From contig JACQZU010000020.1 in the NCBI GenBank assembly GCA_016213735.1, positions 186,001 through 250,000 on the forward strand: 64,000 nt of DNA, written 5' to 3'. Positions within the stretch are counted from its first letter, which is position 1; each line of letters starts with the position of its first letter. A program made the translations under genes and the position numbers. Positions 44,321 through 54,013 of the stretch are shown here, one piece after another. The notes beneath the pieces are model-generated. The model saw nothing but the letters and a program-made list of their open reading frames with translations. It had not been told where the DNA came from and ran no database searches. The stretch comes from Acidobacteriota bacterium (GTDB lineage Bacteria; Acidobacteriota; Holophagae; Holophagales; Holophagaceae).

Positions 44321-46353
44321 GGAGCAGCCTCCACCTGGACGCAATTGTCGTGGAAGGCCGCGCCGTGCCCCATGTCGGTTTCGCGGCCTTCGCTCAGGAG
44401 GTTCACCGCCCCCTCGTCCAGCCAGAATCCGTTGGGCACGGAGACGACGCCGGGGCGGATCCCGGGATCGAGGCGCACGGTCAGGAGCAGGGCCCCCCGG
44501 CCGTTGAACAGGCGGGCCCGGGTGCCGGGACGGATCCCGCGGATCCGCGCGTCCTCCGGGTGGATCGTGAGCAGGGGCCTCGGTTCCAGTGGGCGGAGGA
44601 GGTCCAGGAATCCGAACTGGCTGTGGATCCGGTTCTTGGTGTTGGGGGTCAGCAGGTGCAGGGGGTAGGCCTCAAGGCCGGGGCTCCCGGGGCCCTCTTC
44701 CGACTCCCGGAAACCGGGGAGCTCCTCCTGTCCCCAACGGCGGCGAGCCTCGTCGCTCCACAGTTCGATCCTCCCGCTGGGGGTCGGAAAGCGCCGGTCC
44801 GCGAAGGCCACCTCTTCCGCGCCGGGGGCCAGCACGGGGCCCTCGGCCAGGCGCTCCAGCGTGATCTCCGGCCAGGGAGCCAGTTTCCTGCGCAGGAAGG
44901 CCTCTTCACCCCCCGGGGGGACCAGGTCCCGCTCCATCGCCTCCCGGTCGACGCCCAGGCGTTCGGCCAGAAGCCAGTAGACCTCGCTCTCGGGCTTCAC
45001 CAGCGGAGGAGGTGCCACGACCTTCTGGCGCAACTGGAGGTAGGGATGCCAGTAGGCCCCGATGACATCCGTCTGCTCGAAGAGGTTCTTGGCGGGGAGC
45101 ACCAGGTCCGCCTCGGCGGCGGTGTCCGTCAGGAATTCCTCCACCACCACCCGGAGGCGCAGGCGGCGGAAGGCCTCCAGGACCTTGGGGGTGGCCGGAT
45201 TCTGGGGGATGGGGTTGCCCCGTTCGACCCAGGCGGCCCGCAAAGGCGGATCCTCCTGGGCCAGCATGTCGGCCCCCAGGCGCGCGGTGCTGACTCCCAC
45301 CCGAACCACCCCGTCGGGCCGCGGGGGCGGGTAGAAGTCCAGGGGGTCCTTCAGGTGCCCGAAGACCTGCGTCTGCAGGTTGGCGTAGCTCCAACCCCCG
45401 CCGGGAAGCCCGATCTGGCCGCAGATCACGGGCAGGGCCAGGAGGGCCCGCATGGTCTGGCCGCTGTGGGTGTAGCGCTGCATCCCGAAACCTGGGACGA
45501 GGGTGAAGGGACGCAGGGAGCCCAGCAGGTCCGCGAAACGCTGGATCAGCTCCGGGGCCAGGCCGGTGACCTCGGCGGCGCGGTCCAGGGTCCAGGATTC
45601 CACCCGCTCCCGGTAGGCCTCGAAGCCCTGGACGTGGGCCGCAAGGAAGGCGTGGTCCACCTGCTCCCGGAGGACTAATTCCCGCGCCAGGGCCAGCGCC
45701 AGGGCGGCGTCCGTCCCCGGCCGGGGCTGGAGCAGGAGGTGGGCCCGCTCCGCGCTTTCCGTCCGGCGGGGGTCCACCACCACCAGCCGTGCCCCCCGGT
45801 CCAGGGCCCGGGCCAGGTGGTCCATCTGGTGCACGTTGGTCTCGGCGGGATTCTTCCCCCAGAAGACGACGAGCCGCGCGCGCTCCAGGTCCCAGGGGGC
45901 GTTGTGCTTGTTGTCCCCCAGCGTGAGGCGCGTGGCCTCCAGCCCCGCGGGCCAGCAGAGGTCCCCGTAGGTGGTGGTGCAGCCTCCGAAAAGGCGCCAG
46001 AAGGCCATCCCCACCCCGTTCAGGAGCCCCTTGGTCCCGCTGGCCTGGTAGTAGAAGAGGGCCTGCGGCCCCTCCTGGGCCTTGAGGCGCGTCAGCTCCT
46101 CGCAGATGAGGTCCAGGGCCCGGTCCCAGTCCACCGGCACGAAGGCGCCGTCCTGCTTCAGGAGCGGCCGGGTGATCCGGCGGGGCGAGACGGCCCGCTC
46201 CACGTAGCTCAGGCCCTTGAGGCAGACCCCCTGCCCCGTGGCAAGGTTGGCCGGATGCGGCTCGATCGAGCGCACCCGCCCCCCCTCCACGTTCACGCGA
46301 AGGCCGCAGGTGCTGGTGCAGTTGCGGGGGCAGGCGGTGGTGAAGACGGGCAC
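44317..46353 (-). CDS. Molybdopterin oxidoreductase (DMSO-reductase family) catalytic subunit
   Basis: 678 aa. N-terminal [4Fe-4S] motif C8-x3-C12-x3-C16 (CPRNCTSTC) with a distal Cys in GVCLKG, a MopB core, GDLCWPAG with a Cys that may be the Mo/W ligand, and a C-terminal molydop-binding domain. GTG 46353 chosen: GAAAGG lies 6 nt upstream. No twin-arginine signal, so it probably faces the cytoplasm. Partner is the fused FeS/anchor gene. Substrate (S- or N-oxide, polysulfide, formate or other) not inferable. Confidence 0.9.
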   Translation of the reverse strand: MPVFTTACPRNCTSTCGLRVNVEGGRVRSIEPHPANLATGQGVCLKGLSYVERAVSPRRITRPLLKQDGAFVPVDWDRALDLICEELTRLKAQEGPQALFYYQASGTKGLLNGVGMAFWRLFGGCTTTYGDLCWPAGLEATRLTLGDNKHNAPWDLERARLVVFWGKNPAETNVHQMDHLARALDRGARLVVVDPRRTESAERAHLLLQPRPGTDAALALALARELVLREQVDHAFLAAHVQGFEAYRERVESWTLDRAAEVTGLAPELIQRFADLLGSLRPFTLVPGFGMQRYTHSGQTMRALLALPVICGQIGLPGGGWSYANLQTQVFGHLKDPLDFYPPPRPDGVVRVGVSTARLGADMLAQEDPPLRAAWVERGNPIPQNPATPKVLEAFRRLRLRVVVEEFLTDTAAEADLVLPAKNLFEQTDVIGAYWHPYLQLRQKVVAPPPLVKPESEVYWLLAERLGVDREAMERDLVPPGGEEAFLRRKLAPWPEITLERLAEGPVLAPGAEEVAFADRRFPTPSGRIELWSDEARRRWGQEELPGFRESEEGPGSPGLEAYPLHLLTPNTKNRIHSQFGFLDLLRPLEPRPLLTIHPEDARIRGIRPGTRARLFNGRGALLLTVRLDPGIRPGVVSVPNGFWLDEGAVNLLSEGRETDMGHGAAFHDNCVQVEAAP

Positions 46354-46435
46354 GGGCACCCTTTCGGATGCCCGTAGTGTGCCAGCGCCTTCAGGCCCCG
46401 CTCCTACGAAGGGGCGATCAATACAATATAAAGAC

Positions 46436-46570
46436 AATACCCACCGCCAAGATGCCAGGCACGCCAAGAACTGTATGAACGTTGGATTCCCTTTTCTTGG
46501 CGTCCTCTCGGTATCGGCTTTGCCGATACGCGAGACAAAATGAAACCTGGATTCTTGGCGGTGGGTTATT
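46436..46570. repeat. Palindromic intergenic element with CGCCAAGA motifs
   Basis: Terminal inverted repeat ACCCACCGCCAAGA (46439-46452) / TCTTGGCGGTGGGT (46553-46566), perfect over 14 bp. An inner inverted repeat is ACGCCAAGAA (46461-46470) / TTCTTGGCGT (46494-46503), and a hairpin is GTATCGGC-TTT-GCCGATAC (46511-46529). The sequence is visibly less GC-rich than its surroundings. Resembles a MITE- or REP-like dispersed element; no ORF inside. Confidence 0.75.
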
Positions 46571-46592
46571 CATCTTTGAGCGCCCATTCGAA

Positions 46593-48110
46593 TCACATCC
46601 CGCTCTCCTTGGTCACGAAGCTGCCGCCCCAGATGGCTTCCTTGTCCCACTGGGCGAACGCGGCGGAGAAGCGTTCCATGTCCCTGCGGGTGACCTTCCC
46701 CACGGGGGTGACGAAGTAGACCACCGTGACCCGGATGGGTTCCTCCGCCCGCTGGCCACGCCAGCCCGAGCCCGGGGAGTAGGGACCCTCCGCCTCTCCA
46801 TGCCCGATGGCCACCCGGGAAAAGCCCTCCCGTTCCCGGGCCGCCTTGGCGGCATCATCCTTCTTCAGCGGGGCGGAGGCGGGGGGCGCGGGAACGGGTT
46901 GTCCGGCCCCGGCCCCGGCGCTGGCCACGGCCATGACGTTGGCTTCCGCGAAAGCCCGGGCCATGGGGGGCGTGCCCAGGTTGGCCAGTTGGATTCCCCC
47001 GGCGCCCTTCCGGATGGGGACCTGGATGAGGTAGTACCGCTGCACGTCCACGTCCATCCCCTGGGCCTTCAACTCCCGCTCCAGCCTCAGGAGATCCTGC
47101 CGGTCCTCGGCGCGGCTGGCGGTGAAGGGGGCCTTCTGGCCCTCGACGTTGGCGTAGAGCAGTTGATGCGTGCCCGGGCCCACCAGGGCTTCCGAGCTCC
47201 CTTCGATGACGTCGGTGATCACGAAATTGGTGCTGCCGTAGGGGAAGATGCTGAACGTGAAGGCCGCCCGGGGCGGCACGCCCTGGGGCCAGGCTCCCTC
47301 CATTCCCCGCGCGGGCACGGGCACGACGGCAAACTGGTTGGACACGATCACATTCCGGTCCCGGGCCTGGCTGGCCAGGCCCAGTTCCCGCAGGCGCTCC
47401 GGCAGGGTCTTCTCCACGGTGCGCCCTCCCTGACGCTGGTGAACCTTGATCTTGTCCGCCGGGACCATCAGGACCTTGTCCCGGAAGTTGCTGTCCCGGC
47501 GGACGGAGAGGGCGAGGCGGGCGGAGGCAGGATCCCCCTCGTCCTTCCGCACCCAGATCCCCACGTCCGAGATCCGGTCCCCCCACACGCTGCCCTGGTG
47601 CCGTCCGATGTCCTCCCAGGAAATCTTCACGGGATGGAAGGCCTTTTCGTTCAGGAGCGACATGAAGTCCCCCTGGCGCCAGAGGTTGGTGGTCTCGTCG
47701 AAGTAGCGGGACCATTCGGGCGGAGGCTGGGGCGGTGGGGGCTGGGGGCGTGGGCCGCCCTGACCCGCAAGCCAGCCCACGGCGGCGACGATGTTCTTCA
47801 CCGTGTTGCTTCCGGGCCCGGCGTCCAGGCCCAGGTCCCGGGCGATCTCCACCGCGGCGAAGTCCACCTTGGAATTTCCGAGGCCGTGGGTCCGGGCCTC
47901 CCGCAGGGCGAGCAGGACATTGGGGCGGATTCCCGCCGCCTCGGCGCCATTGACGCGGATGCCCTGCTTGGCGAAGGCCTGGATGATCTGGCCATGGTCG
48001 GGCTCGCCCCGTTCGCCGGGAGGCGGTGGCGGGACGCTGGTCTTCTCCTGGGGCTGCACCCCGAGCAGGGTCAGGCCCGCAGCGAGGGAGGAGGCGAGGA
48101 TGCGTTTCAT
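46593..48110 (-). CDS. Exported protein of unknown function
   Basis: 505 aa. The signal peptide-like start MKRILASSLAAGLTLLG is followed by an N-terminal helical domain (about 35-115), a Pro-rich linker (PQPPPPQPPP) and a mixed alpha/beta region to the end. AAGGAG precedes the ATG. No recognised family. It lies directly downstream (80 bp) of the tonB-like gene on the same strand, so it may belong to that unit. Confidence 0.7.
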   Translation of the reverse strand: MKRILASSLAAGLTLLGVQPQEKTSVPPPPPGERGEPDHGQIIQAFAKQGIRVNGAEAAGIRPNVLLALREARTHGLGNSKVDFAAVEIARDLGLDAGPGSNTVKNIVAAVGWLAGQGGPRPQPPPPQPPPEWSRYFDETTNLWRQGDFMSLLNEKAFHPVKISWEDIGRHQGSVWGDRISDVGIWVRKDEGDPASARLALSVRRDSNFRDKVLMVPADKIKVHQRQGGRTVEKTLPERLRELGLASQARDRNVIVSNQFAVVPVPARGMEGAWPQGVPPRAAFTFSIFPYGSTNFVITDVIEGSSEALVGPGTHQLLYANVEGQKAPFTASRAEDRQDLLRLERELKAQGMDVDVQRYYLIQVPIRKGAGGIQLANLGTPPMARAFAEANVMAVASAGAGAGQPVPAPPASAPLKKDDAAKAAREREGFSRVAIGHGEAEGPYSPGSGWRGQRAEEPIRVTVVYFVTPVGKVTRRDMERFSAAFAQWDKEAIWGGSFVTKESGM

Positions 48111-48190
48111 GGGGGCTCCTTCGGGTTCATGCCCAAGGTGGGCTCAAGGACCCGGCCGTTCCAGAGGGGAGGAGGCCTGTTACCGATCCT

Positions 48191-48970
48191 TTACCTTCCC
48201 CCACTCCGCAGACGGAAGGTGATCCGGAGGAGGAACCGAGCCTGGACCCTTGTGCCGTCCACCATGGGGGGCTCGAATCGCCACAGGCGCGCGGCCCGTT
48301 CCGCCTCCGCATGGAAAGCCGGATGGCCCGAAAGGACCCGGACCTCCCGCGGGGTCCCGGCGGTGTCCACCAGCATGAGCAGCTCCACCGGCCCCTGGAT
48401 CCCGGCCGCCCGGGCCAGCGGGGGGTACTCCGGGGGCACCTGGTGGAGGATGCGCAGCGCCCGGCTGTCCAGTTCCACCACCCGGGCCCCGTCGCCGGAA
48501 CCTGGGGCCGTCGCGCCGGGGACTCCGTCTCCTCCTGTTGGGGCCGAAGCCCCGGCGAAGGGGAAGGGACCCGCCGGGGGCGTCCCGAGATTCTCCGGCA
48601 GCCCCTCCGGAGGCCGGTCCGGAACCCGGTCGAGGTCCGGTTGGGCCTGAGGATCTCGCACTACCTCCTTTCCCCGTGCAGGGCCTCTCGAGGCCGCGCG
48701 GGCACGTTCCACCCCGGAGGGGAGCAGAACAGGCACGAACTCTTTCCATGGAAGGGTCCCCGGGTGGAGGGGGGGCGGAAGCACGCGCCCGACTCCCCCC
48801 AGGACCAGCAGGAGAGCACCCCCTAGGGCGGCGTAGGCGGCCGCGGCCAGGAGGCCGATGCGAAGGCGGGAGGGCGGCAGGGCCGCGGAAAGTACGGCCG
48901 CGGGGCGAAGGTGGGGGGGGAGTTCAGGGAAGCCGGAGGCCGGGCTTCCCGCCGGCAGGGCGGTCCGCAT
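48191..48970 (-). CDS. TonB-family energy transducer
   Basis: 259 aa. A cytoplasmic start and one membrane helix (about 40-60, LLAAAAYAALGGALLLVLGG) are followed by a Pro/Gly-rich periplasmic linker and a C-terminal TonB domain (about 175-255; YPPLARAAGIQGPVELLMLV, LWRFEPPMVDGT). It couples proton motive force to outer-membrane receptors or delivers a structural periplasmic link. ATG 48970 has AGGAGA 6 nt upstream. No exbB or exbD in the window. Confidence 0.85.
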   Translation of the reverse strand: MRTALPAGSPASGFPELPPHLRPAAVLSAALPPSRLRIGLLAAAAYAALGGALLLVLGGVGRVLPPPLHPGTLPWKEFVPVLLPSGVERARAASRGPARGKEVVRDPQAQPDLDRVPDRPPEGLPENLGTPPAGPFPFAGASAPTGGDGVPGATAPGSGDGARVVELDSRALRILHQVPPEYPPLARAAGIQGPVELLMLVDTAGTPREVRVLSGHPAFHAEAERAARLWRFEPPMVDGTRVQARFLLRITFRLRSGGR

Positions 48971-49436
48971 GGGGTTCTCCTTTCGGTTGGACACCTCGGG
49001 GCGACGGCACCGGAACGCATCCGCGGGCCGACGGGGGCGACCTTGGGTACGCGGGGGGGGAACCAGGGAAAAGCCCTTCCCGATGGCCGATGTCCCAAAG
49101 ATCGTTGGTCCAGGTATGGGCCTCGACCTCGCACCGTCAAGGCAGGGTGCCGAGAAGTTACGCCGTCCTTGCGAAAGCCGTTCAAGGCCACGGATGCGTC
49201 ATGGCGCGGCCCTTCCGTCACAGAATTGCGGCGCCGCCGGGACCTCCGAAAGACCGTGAGCCTCCCGCCCGAATGATGCGGATTTCAGCGATGGTGAGGA
49301 GTGGAGCGCCGAAGAGTGTTCCCTCGCCGTGGTGCTGGCCCGCCTTCCATGAACCGGCCTGGTGATTTTTTCGATGGAAAGTGTGGAGGGGATGGAAGCC
49401 CTCCCTAGCTTCCTCCCCGAGCCGAGGAAACCCTGA
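48971..49436. other. 466-bp gap without a convincing gene
   Basis: Lies upstream of the tonB-like gene and downstream of recO (both minus strand). Short frames in all directions lack ribosome sites and motifs. A small hairpin GGAAGC/GCTTCC (49394-49413) just after recO could be a weak terminator, and an AT-rich patch (GATTTTTTCGATGG) lies near 49362-49376. Otherwise I see nothing. Confidence 0.5.
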
Positions 49437-50171
49437 CTAGGCCAGCACCCTGTGCAGCACCTCGTAGCTCCGGGAGGCGCCGCATTCCCGGAGGAGCCGC
49501 TCCCGGAGAAGGAATGTGATGGCCCTCGCCGCCTCGTCCCCGCCAGGCGCAGGCGCCTCCTCGGCGGGCAGGGTGCGCAAGGCCCGGAGGTGTTCCCGCA
49601 CCCCTGGGGGAAGGGCGGTCGCGGGATCCACGGGCGTGCAGGCCGCGCAGCGCCAGCCGCCCTCCTCCCGGAGGGCCACCAGGGGGGCGTCCTCCCGGCC
49701 GCAGCGCCCGCATCGCCGGGAATCGGGCAGCAGGCCCAGGCAGTGGAGCAGCCAATGCTCGGCGTAGGCCAGGATGGCAAGGGCCCGGTCGGGCTGGGCC
49801 TTGAGGGCCCGGGCGCATCGGCTGAGGAGGCGGAAGAGGCGCTCGTCCTCCACCCCCTCCTTCGCGATGCGGTCGAAGAGGTCCGCGAGGCAGGCTGCCA
49901 CCAGGCTGGCTTCCAGGTGGCCGAGGGTCAGGGGCGAGTGCTGGAGCTCGCAACGGGTGACGCGCTTCAGGTCCGCCTGTTCTTTCCCGAAAAGCCCCAG
50001 CCGGACCAGCCCCAGGGGCTCGAAGGCGCTCACCCACTTCGCGGCAGGCTTTTTCGCTCCCCGGGCCAGACCCACGACCCGCTCCCCGTGCTCGGTGAGG
50101 AAGGAAACCACCAGGCCCCCCTCCTGCACCGGGGTGGGGCGCAGGACGATGGCGGTGAAGGTCTGGAGCAT
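49437..50171 (-). CDS. recO: Recombination mediator RecO
   Basis: 244 aa. N-terminal OB fold (ETDLVVSFLTEHGERVVGLARGAKK-like, here from residue 16), a helical middle and a C-terminal zinc finger with CGRCG and CAAC pairs (about 155-180). RecO anneals ssDNA coated by SSB and loads RecA with RecR. Normal length. Confidence 0.92.
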   Translation of the reverse strand: MLQTFTAIVLRPTPVQEGGLVVSFLTEHGERVVGLARGAKKPAAKWVSAFEPLGLVRLGLFGKEQADLKRVTRCELQHSPLTLGHLEASLVAACLADLFDRIAKEGVEDERLFRLLSRCARALKAQPDRALAILAYAEHWLLHCLGLLPDSRRCGRCGREDAPLVALREEGGWRCAACTPVDPATALPPGVREHLRALRTLPAEEAPAPGGDEAARAITFLLRERLLRECGASRSYEVLHRVLA

Positions 50172-50283
50172 GCCCCCAGTGTGCCCCGACCGGATCCCCC
50201 GTCACGAGGGCGGCCTCAACCCTCGCGGCCACCCCGTGTCTCAAGACGTGAGGGTCCTACCTCACCACCCTGCGGAGGAAACA

Positions 50284-50847
50284 ATGTTCAACCGTTCGAT
50301 GATCGCCACGTTCACCCTGCTCCTCGCGGCCCTTCCGGCCGCCGCCCAGCCGGCGCCCGGGGGACCCCCACCCATGGGGGGGCCCGGACTGCGCGCGGCC
50401 CAGGCCCGGGAGAACCTGGAGTTCCTGGCCCACCACCTGAAGCTCAGCGAGGCCCAGAGGACCCAGATCAAGGACATCCACGCCCGGCACCGGGAGTCCC
50501 TCCAGGCCAAGCGCAAGGCGGCCCAGGAGGCCCGGCAGGCCCTGCACAAGGCGGCCATGGATCCGGCTGCGCCCCTGGAGACCCTGCGGCGCCTCCACCA
50601 GTCCGCCGCGGACCGGCAGTTCGAGGTCCTGGCCGAGCAGCGGGCGGTCCGCCTCGAAGCGCGCGGCGTGTTCACCCCCGAGCAGCGGGCTGAGGCCGAC
50701 CGCCTGCAGGCCCTGGGCGAGGAGCGCCGCCAGTTCCGCATGGAGCGCCTCCGGGGGGCCATGGAACGGCGCATGGGCCGCGGGATGGGCCCCGGGATGG
50801 GACCCGGCCGAGGTCCGGGGGGGCCGGGAGGACCCTTCGCGGATTGA
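50284..50847 (+). CDS. Periplasmic Spy/CpxP-like (LTxxQ-type) protein
   Basis: 187 aa. A signal peptide (1-21, cleavage near AAAQ) precedes a helical region with two LTxxQ-like motifs, LSEAQRTQIKDI (about 52-63) and FTPEQRAEADRL (about 129-140), and a Met/Gly/Arg-rich tail (RGMGPGMGPGRG). The family includes chaperone Spy and metal-stress sensors; the Met-rich tail might bind copper. GGAGG lies 5-6 nt before the ATG. Confidence 0.85.
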   Translation: MFNRSMIATFTLLLAALPAAAQPAPGGPPPMGGPGLRAAQARENLEFLAHHLKLSEAQRTQIKDIHARHRESLQAKRKAAQEARQALHKAAMDPAAPLETLRRLHQSAADRQFEVLAEQRAVRLEARGVFTPEQRAEADRLQALGEERRQFRMERLRGAMERRMGRGMGPGMGPGRGPGGPGGPFAD

Positions 50848-50925
50848 AGCTGGGCCCGGGGGGACGCGGACGATTGATCCGAGGTTCCCTGGCATGAAGA
50901 CCCACAATGGGGGACGGAGTGGTCC

Positions 50926-52812
50926 ATGCGCTTCGTCCCCCGTCTTCTTCTGTGCCTCTTCTTCCTGCCTCCCCTGCTCTGGGGGCAGCCCCTGCGTTTC
51001 AGGACCTGGCTCGCGGGGACCGAGGCCGGAGCCAGCGAAATCCACCTCCAGTCCCTGCCGGAAGGACTCCAGCACGAAGCGCGGGAGTGGCTGGAGCTGG
51101 CCCGGGGGGCGGCCAGGGTACGCCAGGAGGGCGTGCGGACGGCCCTGAAGCAGAAAGACGGGGCCATCCGTTTCCAATGGAGCCAGAAGGTGGCCCAGGA
51201 ACCCCTCGGCGGGACTGCCCTCTGGCGGCCCGACCGCCCAGGATTCCTCCGGGTCGAACCCCGCGGGGGAAAGCCAAGGGACATCCCCGTGCCTTCCGAG
51301 GCCCTCGTATGGCCCGGGGACCTGGATGCCCGACTCAAGCGCGCCGCCAAGGACCGCCTTCCCGTCAGGCTCCAGGTCTTCAACCCCGAAGCCGAAGGCT
51401 GGGACGAGCTGGACCTCCAGTGCGACGGACCCGCCCCGTTGCCCGGCTGGCCCGACGCGATCCGCTTCCATGGCCGCCTCCGGGAGGGCGCCCTCCAGGT
51501 GGAGGCCGAAGTCTGGGTGTCCCCGCGGGACGGGGAACTGCGCCAGGCGGGCCTCTTCATGGGCATGCCGGTGCTCGTCCAGCGGGCCGAGCTGCCGCCT
51601 CCGGACCAGGCCCCCGGGGCTGATTTCTTTCAGCGCAGCCAGAAGAGGATTCCTCGCCATCCCTTCCTGCTCTGGCTGCCGGAGCTGACCGTGCGCTGGA
51701 CGGGCGGGGCGGCGCCCGACCTCCCGGCGGACCCCCAGCAGGAGAGGCTGGATTCCAGGCGCCTGAGGCTGCGACAGGCCCCGGAACCCACCGCCGAGGA
51801 ACGCGCCCAAGGCCCCGTGACGGGGAAGGCGGACCCTGTGGAGGCTCCCTTCCTGGAGGCCACCCCGCTGCTCCCCTTCCGCGATCCCGCCTTCGACGGG
51901 GTCCTGTACCGGCTCGCGCCCCCCCCGGGGGCCACCCGCTGGGACCTGGCCCGCCTCGTCACCGCCTTCGTCTTCGACTGGATCGCCCGGAAGGACTACA
52001 GCGTGGGTTTCGCCAACGCGGCCGAGGTCTGCCGGAACCCGGTGGGGGACTGCACGGAGCACGGCGTCCTGGCGGCGGCCCTGCTCCGGCGCCTGGGGGT
52101 TCCGGCCCGGGGGGCCATGGGGTGGGTCGCCGCCGAGGACACCCTCGCCCTCCACTTCTGGGTGGAGGTCAGGCTGCGGGACCGTTGGGTGCCGGTGGAC
52201 CCCACCTTCGACCAGGCCCCGGCCTCAGCTTTCCGCGTCCGCCTCGGCAGCACGGACCTCTCCAACCTGGCCACGGTGGGCTGGGACGGAGCGGCCCAGG
52301 TTTTCGGTTCCGGGCAGTGGGTCCCGGAGAGGGAAGGCGAACTGCCCTGGAACAAGGGCTACTACATCGAAGGAGACTTCGTCTCCGGCCCAGGCATCGG
52401 CCGCCTCACCCTGCCGGGGGGGCGCTGGAACGCCGAGCGGGGCCACCTCACGGTGGAGCTCTTCGGCACGGTCCACGACGTGGAGGCCAGCACCCGCCCG
52501 GAATCCGGGATTCTCCAGGGCGCCACCCGGATGCGGAATCCCGAGACCGGGCTCCAGGGCTGGCACCAGGCGGAACAGCGGATGCTCTGGCTTGACCTGG
52601 GGGGCCGCTGGCTCCGCTTCTCCAACCTCCGTCCCCAGGAGGGGAGCCGCGTGCTCCACGGCCTGGAGTACGCCCGGCCCGCCCCGCAGGGCCATCCGGG
52701 CGCGGCTGGCCTGCATCCTCCTCAGGACGCGACGGGCTCCCCGGGCCGGCAGACCTCGCAGACGCGCGCCGACACATCGAAGTCCAGGAGTTCGATCTCC
52801 GGGCTGAGGTAG
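50926..52812 (+). CDS. Exported transglutaminase-like protein
   Basis: 628 aa with a signal peptide (1-20, cleavage near LLWGQ). A long N-terminal beta-rich region precedes a transglutaminase-core domain with triad Cys376 (GDCTEHG), His410 (LALHFWVEV) and Asp425 (PVDPTF). Bacterial members are usually proteases or peptide-crosslinking enzymes. The last ~30 codons overlap the convergent cysteine-synthase-like gene by 91 nt and look low-complexity; the functional domain probably ends earlier. Confidence 0.87.
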   Translation: MRFVPRLLLCLFFLPPLLWGQPLRFRTWLAGTEAGASEIHLQSLPEGLQHEAREWLELARGAARVRQEGVRTALKQKDGAIRFQWSQKVAQEPLGGTALWRPDRPGFLRVEPRGGKPRDIPVPSEALVWPGDLDARLKRAAKDRLPVRLQVFNPEAEGWDELDLQCDGPAPLPGWPDAIRFHGRLREGALQVEAEVWVSPRDGELRQAGLFMGMPVLVQRAELPPPDQAPGADFFQRSQKRIPRHPFLLWLPELTVRWTGGAAPDLPADPQQERLDSRRLRLRQAPEPTAEERAQGPVTGKADPVEAPFLEATPLLPFRDPAFDGVLYRLAPPPGATRWDLARLVTAFVFDWIARKDYSVGFANAAEVCRNPVGDCTEHGVLAAALLRRLGVPARGAMGWVAAEDTLALHFWVEVRLRDRWVPVDPTFDQAPASAFRVRLGSTDLSNLATVGWDGAAQVFGSGQWVPEREGELPWNKGYYIEGDFVSGPGIGRLTLPGGRWNAERGHLTVELFGTVHDVEASTRPESGILQGATRMRNPETGLQGWHQAEQRMLWLDLGGRWLRFSNLRPQEGSRVLHGLEYARPAPQGHPGAAGLHPPQDATGSPGRQTSQTRADTSKSRSSISGLR

Positions 52813-53774
52813 CCCTCCCGCACGGGCTCCTGCCGGACCAGGTCGGTGCTGAGGTACTTCTTGTTGCTGTCGGCGAAGACCGTGGCGACCACCGCTCCGG
52901 ATCCCATGGCCTCCTGGACCTTCACGGCGGCGAGCAGGTTGGCCCCGGCGCTGATGCCCACCCCCAGTCCCAGTCGCGCGAGCTTCTGGGCCATGAGGAT
53001 CGCGTCCCCGTCCTCCACCGCCAGGACGGCGTCGAGTTCGTCCAATTTCACCAGGGCGGGAATGAATTCGTCGGAGATGCCCTGGATCCGGTGCTTCCCC
53101 ACCTTGTGCCCCGTGCTCAGGGTCGGGGACGAGGCCGGCTCCACCGGGTGGATGCGGATTCCTGGCCTCGCCTGGGCCAGGGCCTTCCCCACGCCCATGA
53201 TGGTTCCCCCGGTCCCCACGCCCGCCACGAAGGCGTCGGGCTCAAGGCCGTAGGGACGGAGCTGGGCCAGGATTTCGGGTCCCGTGGTCCTGGCATGCGC
53301 TTCTGCATTGGCCCGGTTGGAGAACTGGCAGGGCAGGAAAGCCCCCGGGGTGGCCGCCGCCCAGTCCTCGCTCAGGCGGATGGACCCGAGGAAGCCCCCC
53401 TCCTCGCTGGAGACTAGCCGGATCGTGGCCCCGAAGGAACGGATCAGGTCCTTCCGCTCCTGGCTCATCCAGTCCGGCATGAAGATCGTCACCGGGTGCC
53501 CGAGGGCCCTGCCGAGGGCGGCGAAGGAGATCCCCGTGTTCCCGCTGGTGGCCTCCCCGATGGGATCCCCGGGGTGCAGGACGCCGTCCCTGCAAGCCTC
53601 CTGGAGGATGTGCAGGGCCATGCGGTCCTTGATGGAGCCCGTGAGGTTGAAATGCTCCGCCTTGGCGTGGACCACGCGCTCGCGGCCCCGGAAGCGGAGG
53701 CGAATCGCCAGCAGGGGGGTGTTCCCCACCAGGCGCCCCAGGGCCCTCCACCGCACCCCCATGTCCGGTTCCAC
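52722..53774 (-). CDS. PLP-dependent cysteine synthase/cystathionine beta-synthase family enzyme
   Basis: 350 aa. The fold-type II signature has PLP lysine in [11 protein letters not shown] (about residue 49), substrate loop [10 protein letters not shown] and phosphate loop [10 protein letters not shown]. The C-terminus has an extra C-E-V-C pair not normal in CysK. GTG 53774 is preferred, as GGAGGGGG precedes it; ATG 53762 is an alternative. O-acetylserine sulfhydrylase, CBS or another beta-replacement activity cannot be separated by eye. Upstream (53843-53859) is an AT-rich inverted repeat ATATT...AATAT that could be regulatory. Confidence 0.9.
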   Translation of the reverse strand: MEPDMGVRWRALGRLVGNTPLLAIRLRFRGRERVVHAKAEHFNLTGSIKDRMALHILQEACRDGVLHPGDPIGEATSGNTGISFAALGRALGHPVTIFMPDWMSQERKDLIRSFGATIRLVSSEEGGFLGSIRLSEDWAAATPGAFLPCQFSNRANAEAHARTTGPEILAQLRPYGLEPDAFVAGVGTGGTIMGVGKALAQARPGIRIHPVEPASSPTLSTGHKVGKHRIQGISDEFIPALVKLDELDAVLAVEDGDAILMAQKLARLGLGVGISAGANLLAAVKVQEAMGSGAVVATVFADSNKKYLSTDLVRQEPVREGYLSPEIELLDFDVSARVCEVCRPGEPVAS

Positions 53775-54013
53775 GCGGCCCCCTCCCAGCTTCCAAACCC
53801 AGGCTGGGAGCCATCCTTCCGGGAGGCGATGATGGCAGTCACATATTTTATTGAATATTCACCAACCCCTTCCGGCCCCAGGAGGTAGGCCTCTGTCAGC
53901 CTCACCGGGTTCAATGCCCCGCGCACACGCCCTCGAGGACCTCATGGTAATTTTGAGATCCTTCGATTTCATCCCAAGGGTTTCCCTACCAGTCCAGGGC
54001 CCGCGAAGTTCCC

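Noticed and set aside
53775-54013. c-di-GMP or other riboswitch in the AT/GC mixed gap
   Set aside because: Some short stems and GGTAGG-like words are present, but no consensus architecture could be traced.
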